From Burkholderiales bacterium (GTDB lineage: Bacteria; Pseudomonadota; Gammaproteobacteria; Burkholderiales; Burkholderiaceae_C), in assembly GCA_016213325.1 (NCBI GenBank), contig JACRAY010000007.1, forward strand, positions 156,678 through 220,677: a DNA stretch of 64,000 nucleotides, in the 5' to 3' direction. The notes under the pieces are model-generated. The model made no database searches. It was not told the origin of the DNA and saw only the letters and a program-made list of their open reading frames with translations. The position numbers and the translations under genes are program-made. Below are positions 1 to 9,435 of the stretch, piece by piece. The first letter of the stretch is position 1. Each line of letters opens with the position of its first letter.

Positions 1-968
1 ATCCTCACGGACCCGCGTGCCAGCCACTGCGCAACTTCCTGTGCGGTCGGGGGCATGCAGCCGGGCCGCTGCACATCGAGGCTGGCGCAGGCCATCCCGC
101 GCGCGAGGGCTGCGCGCAGTGTCGGCGTGTCGGCGGCGCCGCCACGCTCCAGCAGTCCGGCCAGCAGGCCAGCGAAGAAGCAGTCGCCGGCCCCGACCGT
201 GTCGGCAACCGTCAACGGCTCGCGCTCCACCGCATGCAGGTACCGGCCATCGCGCGTGACCAGCGCGGCGCCGGCGGCGCCGCGAGTCAGCGCGACCAGG
301 CAGGCGGGTCCCAGCGCGAACAGTTCGGCCGCGGCTTCCAGCGGGTCTTCGAGGTGCGGGTATAGCAGCGCCAGGTCATCGTCGCTCACCTTGATGATGT
401 CGGCCAGCCCGAGCGCAGCCCGCACACTGGCACGGTACGCGGCTTCGTCGCGCGCGACGGCGGGCCGCAGGTTCGCGTCCACCGCAACCAGGACGCCGCG
501 GCTGCGGCAGTCCTGCAGCCACGGCAGATAGCGCGCGCGGTCCTCGGGCAGCAGGGCCAGGCAGCCCGTGCAGGCCAGCTGGATGTCCCTCAGCGCGCGA
601 GTCGCTTCGATCAGCTGCGAGGCGTTGCCTGCGCGGTCCGCCACGCCTTCGCGATGGAAGGTGTACTCGGGCTTGCCGTCCGCGTCGAGCGCCACCAGCG
701 CGAGCGACGTGGGCTCATCCACCGGCTGCGCGTACGCGAGCGCCACGCCCGCTTCGTGCAGTGCCCGGCCCAGCTCGCGCCCGAACCGGTCGCGCGACAG
801 GGCATTGAGATAGGTGGTGCCCACGCCCTGCAGGGCGAGCGCACGCGCCAGGTTGTAGACGGCGCCGCCGGCATGCGCCGCGTAGCGGCCGTCGGGCTGC
901 CGGACAAGGTCGATCAGCGCCTCGCCGGCGGCCACGGCGCGGATGAAGGGAAAGTCAGGGTTTTCCAC
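1..968 (-). CDS. PfkB-family sugar kinase (fructokinase-like), 3' end outside window
   Basis: ATP-dependent sugar kinase of the ribokinase/PfkB superfamily, probably phosphorylating fructose or a related sugar in the cytoplasm. The visible 322 residues contain the N-terminal glycine-rich substrate region (AGGAVYNLARALA, near residue 35) and the C-terminal PfkB signature DTVGAGDCF with the catalytic Asp near residue 258. The GTG at 966-968 is the most upstream plausible start; no clear Shine-Dalgarno precedes it. The frame runs off the window edge at base 1, so the last few residues are missing. It is divergent from the FrcBCA-like importer, which supports sugar uptake followed by phosphorylation. 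The exact sugar is inference. Confidence 0.85.
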   Translation of the reverse strand, partial: MENPDFPFIRAVAAGEALIDLVRQPDGRYAAHAGGAVYNLARALALQGVGTTYLNALSRDRFGRELGRALHEAGVALAYAQPVDEPTSLALVALDADGKPEYTFHREGVADRAGNASQLIEATRALRDIQLACTGCLALLPEDRARYLPWLQDCRSRGVLVAVDANLRPAVARDEAAYRASVRAALGLADIIKVSDDDLALLYPHLEDPLEAAAELFALGPACLVALTRGAAGAALVTRDGRYLHAVEREPLTVADTVGAGDCFFAGLLAGLLERGGAADTPTLRAALARGMACASLDVQRPGCMPPTAQEVAQWLARGSVR

Positions 969-1078
969 TAACTAAAACCAGTTGATTTAATTAAGGTGCC
1001 GCGACTATAGTTCGCGCCAGCCCCGGCGTAAAGAGCGCCCTGCCCCCGCCGGCCCACCCGCTCCCAGGAGACACCGCC
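969..1078. promoter_or_regulatory. divergent promoter/operator region of the sugar locus
   Basis: AT-rich spacer between the kinase and the importer. It holds the inverted repeat AACT-N6-AGTT (970-983) and the 8-base palindrome TTAATTAA (987-994). A ROK-family repressor is encoded at the end of the importer operon, and ROK proteins commonly bind AT-rich palindromes, so this is a plausible operator. No binding evidence can be seen from sequence alone. Confidence 0.35.
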
Positions 1079-2068
1079 ATGAACCTCATCGCCCGACACG
1101 CGCTCGCTGCCGGCCTGGCCCTTGCTGCCGGCGCCGCCGCGTCGCAGACACCCCCCGTGATCGGCCTGATCACCAAGACCGACACCAACCCGTTCTTCGT
1201 GAAGATGAAGGAAGGCGCCGAGGCCGAGGCCAAGAAGGCGGGCGCGAAGCTGCTCACGGCAGCCGGCAAGAGCGACGGCGACACCGCGAGCCAGATCGCC
1301 GCGCTGGAGAACATGGCCTCGGCCGGCGCAAAGACGATCCTCATTACGTCCAGCGGCGACGCCATCGTGCCGACCGTGAAGAAGCTGCAGGCCCGGGGCG
1401 TGCAGGTGATCGCTCTGGACAGCCCGTTCAACGGCGCCGACGCCCTGTTCGCCACCGACAACTACCAGGCTGGCCGGCTGATCGGCCAGTATGCGAAGGC
1501 CGCGCTCGGCGGCAAGACGGCGAAGATCGCCACGCTCGACCTGTTCCCCGGCCACCCTGTGGGCGCGCAGCGCCACAACGGTTTCATGAAGGGCTTCGGC
1601 CTGAGCGCCGCCGGCGCGGACGCCAACGAGCTGTCGAAGGACCCTGCCATCGCCTGCATGTCGGACAGTTTCGGCGACGTTGCCAAGGGCCAGACGGCCA
1701 TGGAGAACTGCCTGCAGAAGGCGCCCGACATCAACGTGGTCTACACCATCAACGAGCCGGCCGCCGCAGGCGCCTTCAACGCGCTGAAGAAGGCGGGCAA
1801 GGAGAAGAACGTGATCATCGTGTCGGTGGACGGTGGCTGCCAGGGCGTGCGCGACACCGCAGCCGGCGCGATCGCCGCGACGTCTCAGCAATATCCGCTG
1901 AAGATGGCCGCCATGGGCGTCGCCGCCGGCGTGGACTACGCGAAGGGCGGCAAGAAGGCGTCGGGCTACACCGACACCGGCGTGACGCTGATCTCCGCGA
2001 AGCCGGTCGCCGGCGTCGACAGCAAGGACACGAAGACGGGGCTGGAACTGTGCTGGGGCAACAAGTAA
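1079..2068 (+). CDS. frcB: Sugar ABC transporter, periplasmic substrate-binding protein (FrcB-like)
   Basis: Periplasmic binding protein of the type I (RbsB/FrcB) family that captures a sugar and delivers it to the membrane permease. Residues 1 to about 22 form a classical signal peptide ending in AAAS; the mature protein starts with the typical IGLITKTDTNPFF strand. 329 residues is the normal length. The start is preceded by CCAGGAGACACC, a good ribosome site. It opens a tight operon with permease, ATPase and ROK regulator. The FrcB assignment rests on overall resemblance plus the operon order; ribose or another monosaccharide is possible. Confidence 0.85.
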   Translation: MNLIARHALAAGLALAAGAAASQTPPVIGLITKTDTNPFFVKMKEGAEAEAKKAGAKLLTAAGKSDGDTASQIAALENMASAGAKTILITSSGDAIVPTVKKLQARGVQVIALDSPFNGADALFATDNYQAGRLIGQYAKAALGGKTAKIATLDLFPGHPVGAQRHNGFMKGFGLSAAGADANELSKDPAIACMSDSFGDVAKGQTAMENCLQKAPDINVVYTINEPAAAGAFNALKKAGKEKNVIIVSVDGGCQGVRDTAAGAIAATSQQYPLKMAAMGVAAGVDYAKGGKKASGYTDTGVTLISAKPVAGVDSKDTKTGLELCWGNK

Positions 2069-3093
2069 AGTCCGCACTGCCGGACAGCGCGGCGGCGGCT
2101 TCGGCACCGTTCGCTCCTGCCGCCGGAAAGCTGCGCCCGATGATCTCGCCACGCCAACTGCCCTGGGGCCTGCTCGGTCCCTGGCTCGCGCTCGCAGCCG
2201 CCTGCGCGTTCTTCGCCACCCAGTCGGACCGCTTCCTCACGGGCGAGAACCTTTCCCTCGTGTTGCAGCAGGTGATGGTGGTCGGCGTGCTGGCCATCGG
2301 CCAGACGCTGGTGATCCTCACTGCCGGCATCGACCTGTCGTGCGGGATGGTGATGTCGCTGGCCTCGATGGTGATCACCAAGCTGGCCGTGGAAAACGGC
2401 CTGGCGCCGTGGCTCGCGGTGCTGTGCGGCCTGGGCGTGGCCTGCCTGTTCGGGCTGCTCAACGGCCTGCTGGTGACCCAGGCGCGCCTGCCATCGTTCA
2501 TCGTGACGCTGGGCACGATGAACATCGCGTTCGCCCTGACGCAAATCTACTCGCAGTCGCAAGTGGTGAGCAACGTGCCCGACTCGCTGACCGCCATCGG
2601 CAATACGTTCACGCTGGGCGGCACGCAGTTCAGCTGGGGGTCGGTGCTGATGCTGGGCCTGTACCTGCTCGCATGGCGCGCGCTGGCCGACACGGCGCCG
2701 GGCCGGCACATCTACGCCGTGGGCAACAACAGCGAGGCGGCACGCCTCACCGGGATTCCGGTGGCGCGCGTGCTGCTCGCCGTCTACGTGCTGGCCGGGC
2801 TGTTCTACGGACTCGCCGCGCTGCTGTCCATCGCCCGCACCGGGGTGGGTGACCCCCAGGCCGGCACCACGGAAAACCTGGACGCCATTACCGCCGTCGT
2901 GCTGGGCGGCACCAGCCTGTTCGGCGGCCGCGGCGTTATCCTCGGTTCGCTGGTGGGCGCCGTGATCGTCGGCGTGTTCCGCAACGGCCTCACGCTGATG
3001 GGCGTGCCTTCGGTCGTGCAGACGCTGATCACGGGCGTGCTGGTGATCCTGGCCGTGGCGGCGGACACCCTGTCGCGCAGGGGGGCACGATGA
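2050..3093 (+). CDS. frcC: Sugar ABC transporter permease (FrcC-like)
   Basis: Inner-membrane permease of the ribose/fructose importer family, with about eight to ten hydrophobic helices and the conserved cytoplasmic loop GRHIYAVGNNSEAARLTG near residues 218-235 that contacts the ATPase. The longest frame starts at 2050, overlapping the binding protein by 19 bases. The ATG at 2140 has a better-spaced GGAAAG upstream and removes a 30-residue low-complexity leader, so 2140 may be the real start. It ends in an ATGA overlap with the ATPase gene, indicating translational coupling. Confidence 0.85.
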   Translation: MLGQQVKSALPDSAAAASAPFAPAAGKLRPMISPRQLPWGLLGPWLALAAACAFFATQSDRFLTGENLSLVLQQVMVVGVLAIGQTLVILTAGIDLSCGMVMSLASMVITKLAVENGLAPWLAVLCGLGVACLFGLLNGLLVTQARLPSFIVTLGTMNIAFALTQIYSQSQVVSNVPDSLTAIGNTFTLGGTQFSWGSVLMLGLYLLAWRALADTAPGRHIYAVGNNSEAARLTGIPVARVLLAVYVLAGLFYGLAALLSIARTGVGDPQAGTTENLDAITAVVLGGTSLFGGRGVILGSLVGAVIVGVFRNGLTLMGVPSVVQTLITGVLVILAVAADTLSRRGAR

Positions 3094-3884
3094 GCGCCGG
3101 CCCCCGCATCGTGATGCAGGCGCGCGGCCTGGTGAAGCGCTATGGCCATGTCACCGCGCTGGATGGCACCGACTTCGAACTGCGCGAACGCGAGGTGCTG
3201 GCGGTGATCGGCGACAACGGCGCGGGCAAGTCGTCGCTGATCAAGGCGCTGTCCGGCGCCACGTTGCCGACCTCGGGCGAGATCCTGCTGGATGGCCGGG
3301 CGGTGCACTTCAGGTCGCCGATCGAAGCGCGCCGCGCCGGCATCGAGACGGTGTACCAGGACCTGGCGGTGGCGCCGGCGATGACCATCGCCGAGAACCT
3401 GTTCCTGGGCCGCGAGCTCCTGCGGGCCAATCCGCTGGCGCGCTGGCTGCGCATCCTGGACAAGAAGGCCATGGCGGCGCAGGCCGTCCAGCGCTTGCAG
3501 GAGCTGAAGGTGGGCATCCGCTCGATGACGCAGGCGGTGGAAACGCTGTCGGGCGGGCAGCGCCAATGCGTGGCAGTCGCGCGCGCCGCGGCGTTCGCGC
3601 AGCACGTCGTGATCATGGACGAACCGACTGCAGCGCTCGGCGTGAAGGAGGGCAACATGGTGCTGGACCTGATCCGGCGCGTGCGCGACCGCGGGCTCGC
3701 CGTGGTCCTGATCAGCCACAACATGCCGCATGTTTTCGAGGTAGCCGACCGCATCCACATCCAGCGCCTGGGCAGGCGTGCTGCGGTGGTCAACCCGAAG
3801 GCGATCGGCATGAGCGACGCCGTGGCGGTGATGACCGGCGCCTGCGCGGCGCAAGACCTGCCGGCGTCGGCGCTTGCCCACTGA
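3090..3884 (+). CDS. frcA: Sugar ABC transporter ATP-binding protein (FrcA-like)
   Basis: ATPase subunit that powers the importer. A single ABC domain is present: Walker A GDNGAGKSS near residue 41, signature LSGGQRQ near 152, Walker B VVIMDEPTAAL near 172 and H-loop ISHN near 208. At 264 residues it is a one-domain protein like FrcA, not the two-domain RbsA type, which supports the FrcBCA assignment. Its ATG overlaps the permease stop by four bases. Confidence 0.85.
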   Translation: MSAGPRIVMQARGLVKRYGHVTALDGTDFELREREVLAVIGDNGAGKSSLIKALSGATLPTSGEILLDGRAVHFRSPIEARRAGIETVYQDLAVAPAMTIAENLFLGRELLRANPLARWLRILDKKAMAAQAVQRLQELKVGIRSMTQAVETLSGGQRQCVAVARAAAFAQHVVIMDEPTAALGVKEGNMVLDLIRRVRDRGLAVVLISHNMPHVFEVADRIHIQRLGRRAAVVNPKAIGMSDAVAVMTGACAAQDLPASALAH

Positions 3885-3886
3885 CC

Positions 3887-5155
3887 ATGCTGAAGCATCG
3901 GGGACAATCGGCGGGGATGAAGCACGAACCGGCCGGCCATGGCGCGGCGGACGATGCGCCCGCGCCCCTCAGGCCGCGCGGCTCCAGCCAGTTGGGCATG
4001 CGCCAGTTCAACGAGCGCGTGGTGCTGCACGCCCTGCGCCTGCATGGGGACTTGCCCAAGGCGGAGCTGGCGCGCCTCACCGGGCTGACCGCCCAGACCA
4101 TGGGGCTGATCACCACCCGGCTGGAGGAGGACGGCCTGCTGCTGCGGCGCGAGCGCGTGCGCGGCCGCATCGGCCAGCCCTCGATCCCGCTGGGACTCAA
4201 CCCCAAGGGAGCCTTCGCCATCGGCATCAAGATCGGCCGGCGCAGCACCGACTGCCTGCTGGTGGACTTTACGGGAACGGTGCAGAAGCGGCTCGGCCTC
4301 GCCTACCGGTTTCCCGCGATCGAGGAACTGCTGCCGGCCATTGCCGACAACCTGCGGGCGCTGCGCCGCTCGCTCGGCCCCCTGTCATCGCGCCTGGTCG
4401 GCACCGGCGTGGCGGTGCCCTTCTTCATGGGCGGCTGGCATCGGCTGCTGGGGCTGTCGCAGGCGCAGGCGGAAGCCTGGAACCGCGTCGACCTGGCCGG
4501 GGAGATCCAGGCCCTGACGAAGCTGCCGGTGAGCTATGCCAAGGACACTTCGGCGGCCTGTGTCGCAGAACTGGTTCAGGGCCGCGGGCGGCAGATCAAG
4601 AGCTATCTCTACCTTTATGTCGACACTTTTGTCGGCGGCGGGCTGGTGCTGGGCTCGAAACTGCATGCCGGCGTGCACGGCAATGCCGGAGCGGTGGCTT
4701 CGCTGCCGGTCGCCCAGGCGCGTGGTCCCAATCCACCCGGCCAACTGGTGGCCGACGCTTCGCTGTGGGAACTCGAGCAGGTGTTCGCCGCCCACGAACT
4801 CGATACTGCCGCCGCCTACGACGACCGTGCGATGCGTGCGCCCTGGCTGCGCCACACCCAGGCGTGGACCCGCTCGGCCGCCAATGCGCTCGCGCAGTGC
4901 ATCGTGGCCGGCATGGCTTTCGTGGATGTCGATGCCGTGGTGCTCGACGGCTCGTTGTCGCGCGAAGCGCTGGCCGCCCTACTCGCGGAAGCGGGCGAAG
5001 CGCTGAAACGCTACAACTGGGAGGGCCTGTGGACGCCGGCACTGCACGCCGGCACGATCGGCCCCGACGCACGCGCGCTCGGCGGAGCGCTGCTGCCGCT
5101 GCACGAGAACTTCGCGCCGCACAGCGAGATCTTTCTCAAGGCGGAAGCGGGCTGA
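3887..5155 (+). CDS. ROK-family transcriptional regulator
   Basis: Winged-helix plus ROK (repressor/ORF/kinase) sugar-sensing regulator. The N-terminal HTH lies around residues 28-90 (LPKAELARLTGLTAQTMGL), followed by an ATPase-like ROK domain. The usual glucokinase zinc/kinase motifs are weak, as is common in regulators. The start ATG at 3887 lies two bases after the ATPase stop; a second in-frame ATG at 3917 is equally possible. Position as last gene of the frc operon suggests it controls sugar uptake, probably at the 969-1078 region (inference). Confidence 0.8.
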   Translation: MLKHRGQSAGMKHEPAGHGAADDAPAPLRPRGSSQLGMRQFNERVVLHALRLHGDLPKAELARLTGLTAQTMGLITTRLEEDGLLLRRERVRGRIGQPSIPLGLNPKGAFAIGIKIGRRSTDCLLVDFTGTVQKRLGLAYRFPAIEELLPAIADNLRALRRSLGPLSSRLVGTGVAVPFFMGGWHRLLGLSQAQAEAWNRVDLAGEIQALTKLPVSYAKDTSAACVAELVQGRGRQIKSYLYLYVDTFVGGGLVLGSKLHAGVHGNAGAVASLPVAQARGPNPPGQLVADASLWELEQVFAAHELDTAAAYDDRAMRAPWLRHTQAWTRSAANALAQCIVAGMAFVDVDAVVLDGSLSREALAALLAEAGEALKRYNWEGLWTPALHAGTIGPDARALGGALLPLHENFAPHSEIFLKAEAG

Positions 5156-5181
5156 CCGGCGGTTTGCCGGCTACCCGGGGT

Positions 5182-5685
5182 TCAGGACCGACCGCGTCCC
5201 TTCCCCGCAGGCCTTGCGGGCGCGTGCAGCGGCAGCCGCGTATCTGCCTTCACCTCCTTCAACACCACGCTGGAGCGCACGTGCGTCACGCCGGTCAGGC
5301 GGAACAGCACCTCGTGCAGGAACGACTCGTAGCTCTTGATGTCGGGCACCAGCACCTTGATCATGTAGTCGGCCTGCCCCGTGGTGGCGTAGCAGCTCAC
5401 GATCTGCGGGCAGTCCAGCACCTGCTGCTGGAAGCGCAGCACATCGTCTTCGGTGTGGCGCGTCAGGTTGACTTCGGCCAGCACGCACAGGGACAAGCCG
5501 ACCTTCTCGCGGTCGACCAAGGCGGTGTAGCCGCGGATCACGCCGCTGGCCTCCATCTCCTTCACGCGCTTCCAGCACGGCGTGCTGGACAGGCCGGCGG
5601 CCTCTGCGAGCTGCTGCACGGTCTGGCGCGAGTCGCGTTGCAGCTCGCTGAGCAGGACGAGGTCGTGGCGGTCGAGGTCGGACAT
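5182..5685 (-). CDS. Lrp/AsnC-family transcriptional regulator
   Basis: Leucine-responsive-type DNA-binding regulator, 167 residues. An N-terminal HTH (residues about 5-60, with TVQQLAEAAGLSSTPCWKR) is followed by an RAM ligand-binding domain. The C-terminal tail is basic (PAGKGRGRS). It is divergent from the indolepyruvate oxidoreductase gene 100 bases away, the usual arrangement for a local Lrp-type regulator of amino acid breakdown, so it probably senses an aromatic or branched amino acid (inference). Confidence 0.9.
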   Translation of the reverse strand: MSDLDRHDLVLLSELQRDSRQTVQQLAEAAGLSSTPCWKRVKEMEASGVIRGYTALVDREKVGLSLCVLAEVNLTRHTEDDVLRFQQQVLDCPQIVSCYATTGQADYMIKVLVPDIKSYESFLHEVLFRLTGVTHVRSSVVLKEVKADTRLPLHAPARPAGKGRGRS

Positions 5686-5785
5686 TCTCGTTTCCCCGGG
5701 AAATTCAGAAGGATATTCTCCTCCGTACCGGTAGAGGGTGGGGAAAAAGAACCCCTTTTCCCGTCTGGATGCGTAAGCTTGCCCG
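5686..5785. promoter_or_regulatory. divergent promoter region with TTTCCC-C-GGGAAA palindrome
   Basis: Spacer between the Lrp regulator and the indolepyruvate oxidoreductase. A perfect 13-base palindrome (TTTCCCCGGGAAA, 5691-5703) sits just upstream of the regulator start, and an AT-rich stretch with GGATATTC follows. It is a plausible autoregulatory Lrp-type operator. Assignment is from position and symmetry only. Confidence 0.35.
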
Positions 5786-8700
5786 ATGATGAAAACCCTG
5801 GAACGCCCCGATTACAAGCTCAGCGACAGCCTCTGGGCGCCCGGCGGCGCAATCTTCCTGACCGGCACGCAGGCGCTGGTGCGGCTGATGCTGATGCAGC
5901 GGCAGCGCGACGCCGCGGCGGGCCTGGACACCCGCGGCTTCATCAGCGGCTACCGCGGCTCGCCGCTGGGCATGGTGGACCTGCAGGTGTGGAAGGCCGG
6001 CAAGAAGTTCGAGGAGGCGGGCGTTCGCTTCCTGCCCGCGATCAACGAGGAACTGGGCGCGACTGCCGTGCTGGGCACGCAGCGCGTCGAGGCCGACCCC
6101 GAGCGCACCTGCGAAGGCGTGTTCGCCATGTGGTACGGCAAAGGCCCGGGCGTCGACCGAGCGGGCGACGCGCTGAAGCACGGCAACGCCTACGGCGCGT
6201 CGCCGCACGGCGGCGTGCTGATGGTGGCAGGTGACGACCACGGCTGCGTGTCGTCGTCCATGCCGCACCAGAGCGACCAGGCCTTCCAGTCGTGGCACGC
6301 GCCCATCGTCGCGCCGGCCAACGTGGCGGAGTACCTGGAATTCGGCTTGTACGGCTGGCAGCTGTCGCGCTTTTCGGGCAACTGGGTCGGCTTCACGGCG
6401 CTGTCCGAGATCGTCGAGAGCGGCTCCACGGTCGACCTGGACCTGGTGAATGCGCGAGTCGCCGCGTGGCAGGACGGCGACACGGTGCGGCAGGTGACCG
6501 GCTACACACCGCCTGCGCTCGGCCTGCATTACCGCTGGCCCGACCTGCCGTCGCTGGTGATCGAGCAGCGCCTGCACGCCAAGCTGGATGCGGTGCGCGC
6601 CTTCGCACGCGTCAACAGCATCGACCGCCACATCGTCGACAGCGACCACGCCACGGTGGGCATCGTCACTGCGGGCAAGGCGCACTACGACTTCATGGAG
6701 GTGCTCAGGCGCCTGAACATCTCGCAGGACAACCTGCGGCTGCACGGCGTGCGCATCTACAAGCTGGGACTCACCTACCCGATAGAGCCGACGCGCATGA
6801 AGGAGTTTGCCAAGGGCCTGAAGGAAATCCTGGTCATCGAGGAGAAGGGCCCGGTGGTCGAGGAGCAGCTGCGCTCGATGTTCTACAACGAGCCGGTGCG
6901 CCCCGCCATCGTCGGCAAGAGGGACAGGAACGGTGCGTCGCTGGTGTCCGGGCTGGGCGAGCTGCGGCCCTCGCGCCTGATCAAGATCGTGGCCGAATGG
7001 CTGGTAGGCCACTTTGCCGACCTGGACCGCCGCAGCTTCGTGCGCGACTTCACGCCGCCTGAATTGCTGGCCAACGAGAGCGACAGCGTGAAGCGCGTGC
7101 CCTACTTCTGCGCCGGCTGCCCGCACAACACCTCCACCAAGGTGCCCGAGGGCTCGCACGCGCAGGCCGGCATCGGCTGCCACTTCATGGCGAGCTGGAT
7201 GAACCGCGAGACCGAAGGCCTGATCCAGATGGGCGGCGAAGGCGTGGACTGGGTGTCGCACGCCATGTTCACGAAAATGCCGCACGTCTTCCAGAACCTG
7301 GGCGACGGCACCTACTACCACTCGGGCTACCTCGCCATCCGGCAGGCGGTGGCGGCGAAAGCCACGCTCACCTACAAGATCCTGTTCAACGATGCGGTGG
7401 CCATGACCGGCGGCCAGCCGGTGGACGGCATCATCAGCGTGGACGGCATCGCGCGGCAGGTGGAGGCCGAGGGCGTGAAGCACGTAGCGGTGCTGTCCGA
7501 CGACATCACCAAGTACGACTCGATTCGCAACCGCTTTCCCGCAGGCACCGAGTTCCACGACCGCGCCGAACTCGACGCCGTGCAGCGCCGGCTGCGCGAG
7601 ATGCCGGGCGTGACCGTGCTGATCTACGAACAGACCTGCGCCGCCGAGAAGCGCCGCCGCCGCAAGAAGGGCGAGCTGGTCGACCCGGCACGCCGCGTCT
7701 TCATCAACGACCGCGTGTGCGAAGGCTGCGGCGACTGCTCGGTGCAGAGCAACTGCGTGGCGGTGCTGCCGCTGGAAACGCCGCTGGGGCGCAAGCGCAA
7801 GATCGACCAGTCGAGCTGCAACAAGGACTACTCGTGCACCAAGGGCTTCTGCCCGAGTTTCGTCGGCGTGCTGGGCGGCAAGCTGCGCAAGAAGGCCGGG
7901 GCGCTGGCAGGCGGGGCGGGTGAGTTCATGCGGCGTGTCGATGCGCTGCCGCTGCCCGCACCATGGCACTGGACCGGCCCGTACGACCTGCTCGTCACCG
8001 GCGTCGGCGGCACCGGTGTCGTGACGGTCGGCGCGCTCATTTCGATGGCCGCGCACCTCGAAGGCAAGAGCGCCAGCGTGCTCGACTTCATGGGCTTTGC
8101 GCAGAAGGGCGGCTCGGTGCTGTCTTACGTACGGCTGGCCGACGTGCCGTCGCGCCTGAACCAGGTGCGCATCGACACGCAGCAGGCCGACGCGATCTTC
8201 GCGTGCGACCTGGTGGTGGGCGCGTCGCCCGACTCGCTGGTGACCGTGCGCCATGGCCGCACGAAGATCCTGGCCAACACGCACGAGGTGCCGGTGGCCG
8301 AGAGCCTGCGCAACCCGGATGCCAGCCTGAAGGTGCCGCAGTTGCTGGAGAAGCTGCGCTTTGCGGCGGGCGCAGACCGCGTGGAGACGCTGGACGCGCA
8401 AGCGCTGGCCGAAACCTTCCTGGGCGACTCGATCTTCTCGAACATCGTGGCGCTGGGCTATGCGTGGCAGCGCGGGCTGGTGCCGGTGGGTGTGCAGGCG
8501 CTGCTGCATGCGATAGAGCTGAACGGCGTGGCGGTGGACAGCAACAGGATGGCGTTCTCGCTGGGACGGCTGGCGGCGCAGGAGCCGGCGGCGATCGAGT
8601 CGCTGCTGCGCGACGAGGAAGTGGCCAAGGAAGAAGTGGAGTCGCTGGACGCGATCGTCGCGCGCGGCGTGGCGCACCTCACGGGGTACCAGGATGCGGC

Positions 8701-9346
8701 GTATGCGCGCCGCTATTCCGATGTCGTCGCGAAAGTGCGCGAGCGCGAGATGTCCCTGGGCACCGACCCTTCGTTGCCACTCACGCGCGCCGTTGCGCAA
8801 AGCCTGCTGAAGCTCATGGCGTACAAGGACGAATACGAAGTCGCGCGCCTGTACACCGACGGCGAGTTCCGCAAGGCGCTGGCGCACCAGTTCGAAGGCG
8901 ACGTGCAGCTCGAGTTCTACATGGCGCCGCCGGTGCTGAGCAAATCGCGCAACGGCCAGCCGCCGCGCAAGATCCGGCTGGGCGGCTGGATGCTGCCGGC
9001 GATGAAGGTGCTGGCGCTGGGCAAGCGGCTGCGCGGGACGGCGCTGGACTTCTTCGGGCGCACCGAAGAGCGGCGCATGGAGCGTGAGCTGGTGGCCGCG
9101 TATGTTCAGCGGATCGAGGCGCTGCTGCCTGCGCTCGACGCGTCACGGCTGAAGGCGGCGACCGATATCGCGGCGCTGCCCTTGTCCATGCGGGGTTTCG
9201 GGCATGTGAAGCTCGCCAATGTGGCGCTGGCCCGCGTGCGCGAGGCGGAGTTGCTGCATCGCTTCGATCCCCAGAAGTACCCGCGGCCAGCTGTGTCGAA
9301 GGAGGCGGGGCAGATTCGGGGGATTCGGGTGGTGGCGGGGGTGTAG
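5786..9346 (+). CDS. Fused indolepyruvate ferredoxin oxidoreductase (alpha/beta in one chain)
   Basis: Thiamine-diphosphate and iron-sulfur enzyme that oxidatively decarboxylates aryl-pyruvates (from Trp, Phe, Tyr transamination) to aryl-acetyl-CoA, passing electrons to ferredoxin. The 1186-residue chain has an N-terminal TPP-enzyme pyrimidine domain, a CAGCPHNTST segment near residue 443 starting the TPP-binding part, a cysteine-rich cluster region (CEGCGDCSVQSNC, near 646) and a C-terminal gamma-type domain starting with TGVGGTGVVTVGALI. Length fits the aerobic fused form known in proteobacteria. The divergent Lrp regulator fits amino acid catabolism. Confidence 0.93.
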   Translation: MMKTLERPDYKLSDSLWAPGGAIFLTGTQALVRLMLMQRQRDAAAGLDTRGFISGYRGSPLGMVDLQVWKAGKKFEEAGVRFLPAINEELGATAVLGTQRVEADPERTCEGVFAMWYGKGPGVDRAGDALKHGNAYGASPHGGVLMVAGDDHGCVSSSMPHQSDQAFQSWHAPIVAPANVAEYLEFGLYGWQLSRFSGNWVGFTALSEIVESGSTVDLDLVNARVAAWQDGDTVRQVTGYTPPALGLHYRWPDLPSLVIEQRLHAKLDAVRAFARVNSIDRHIVDSDHATVGIVTAGKAHYDFMEVLRRLNISQDNLRLHGVRIYKLGLTYPIEPTRMKEFAKGLKEILVIEEKGPVVEEQLRSMFYNEPVRPAIVGKRDRNGASLVSGLGELRPSRLIKIVAEWLVGHFADLDRRSFVRDFTPPELLANESDSVKRVPYFCAGCPHNTSTKVPEGSHAQAGIGCHFMASWMNRETEGLIQMGGEGVDWVSHAMFTKMPHVFQNLGDGTYYHSGYLAIRQAVAAKATLTYKILFNDAVAMTGGQPVDGIISVDGIARQVEAEGVKHVAVLSDDITKYDSIRNRFPAGTEFHDRAELDAVQRRLREMPGVTVLIYEQTCAAEKRRRRKKGELVDPARRVFINDRVCEGCGDCSVQSNCVAVLPLETPLGRKRKIDQSSCNKDYSCTKGFCPSFVGVLGGKLRKKAGALAGGAGEFMRRVDALPLPAPWHWTGPYDLLVTGVGGTGVVTVGALISMAAHLEGKSASVLDFMGFAQKGGSVLSYVRLADVPSRLNQVRIDTQQADAIFACDLVVGASPDSLVTVRHGRTKILANTHEVPVAESLRNPDASLKVPQLLEKLRFAAGADRVETLDAQALAETFLGDSIFSNIVALGYAWQRGLVPVGVQALLHAIELNGVAVDSNRMAFSLGRLAAQEPAAIESLLRDEEVAKEEVESLDAIVARGVAHLTGYQDAAYARRYSDVVAKVREREMSLGTDPSLPLTRAVAQSLLKLMAYKDEYEVARLYTDGEFRKALAHQFEGDVQLEFYMAPPVLSKSRNGQPPRKIRLGGWMLPAMKVLALGKRLRGTALDFFGRTEERRMERELVAAYVQRIEALLPALDASRLKAATDIAALPLSMRGFGHVKLANVALARVREAELLHRFDPQKYPRPAVSKEAGQIRGIRVVAGV

Positions 9347-9435
9347 GCTACGGGCTGAAGACTGGAGGAGGACGAGAGTATGCGCACTCACATGGTTGTT
9401 TGCACGGCGGGTCGGGCTGTATCCCGTTGGACCCC

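Noticed and set aside
3874..6234. A 786-codon plus-strand frame spanning the ROK gene, the Lrp gene and the start of the oxidoreductase
   Set aside because: It crosses three well-supported genes in a different frame and has no recognisable domain.
5705..8887. A 1060-codon open frame antisense to the indolepyruvate oxidoreductase gene
   Set aside because: Its product is rich in His, Arg, Ala and Gln as expected for a mirror frame of a GC-rich gene, and no family is recognisable; the plus-strand protein has clear cofactor motifs.
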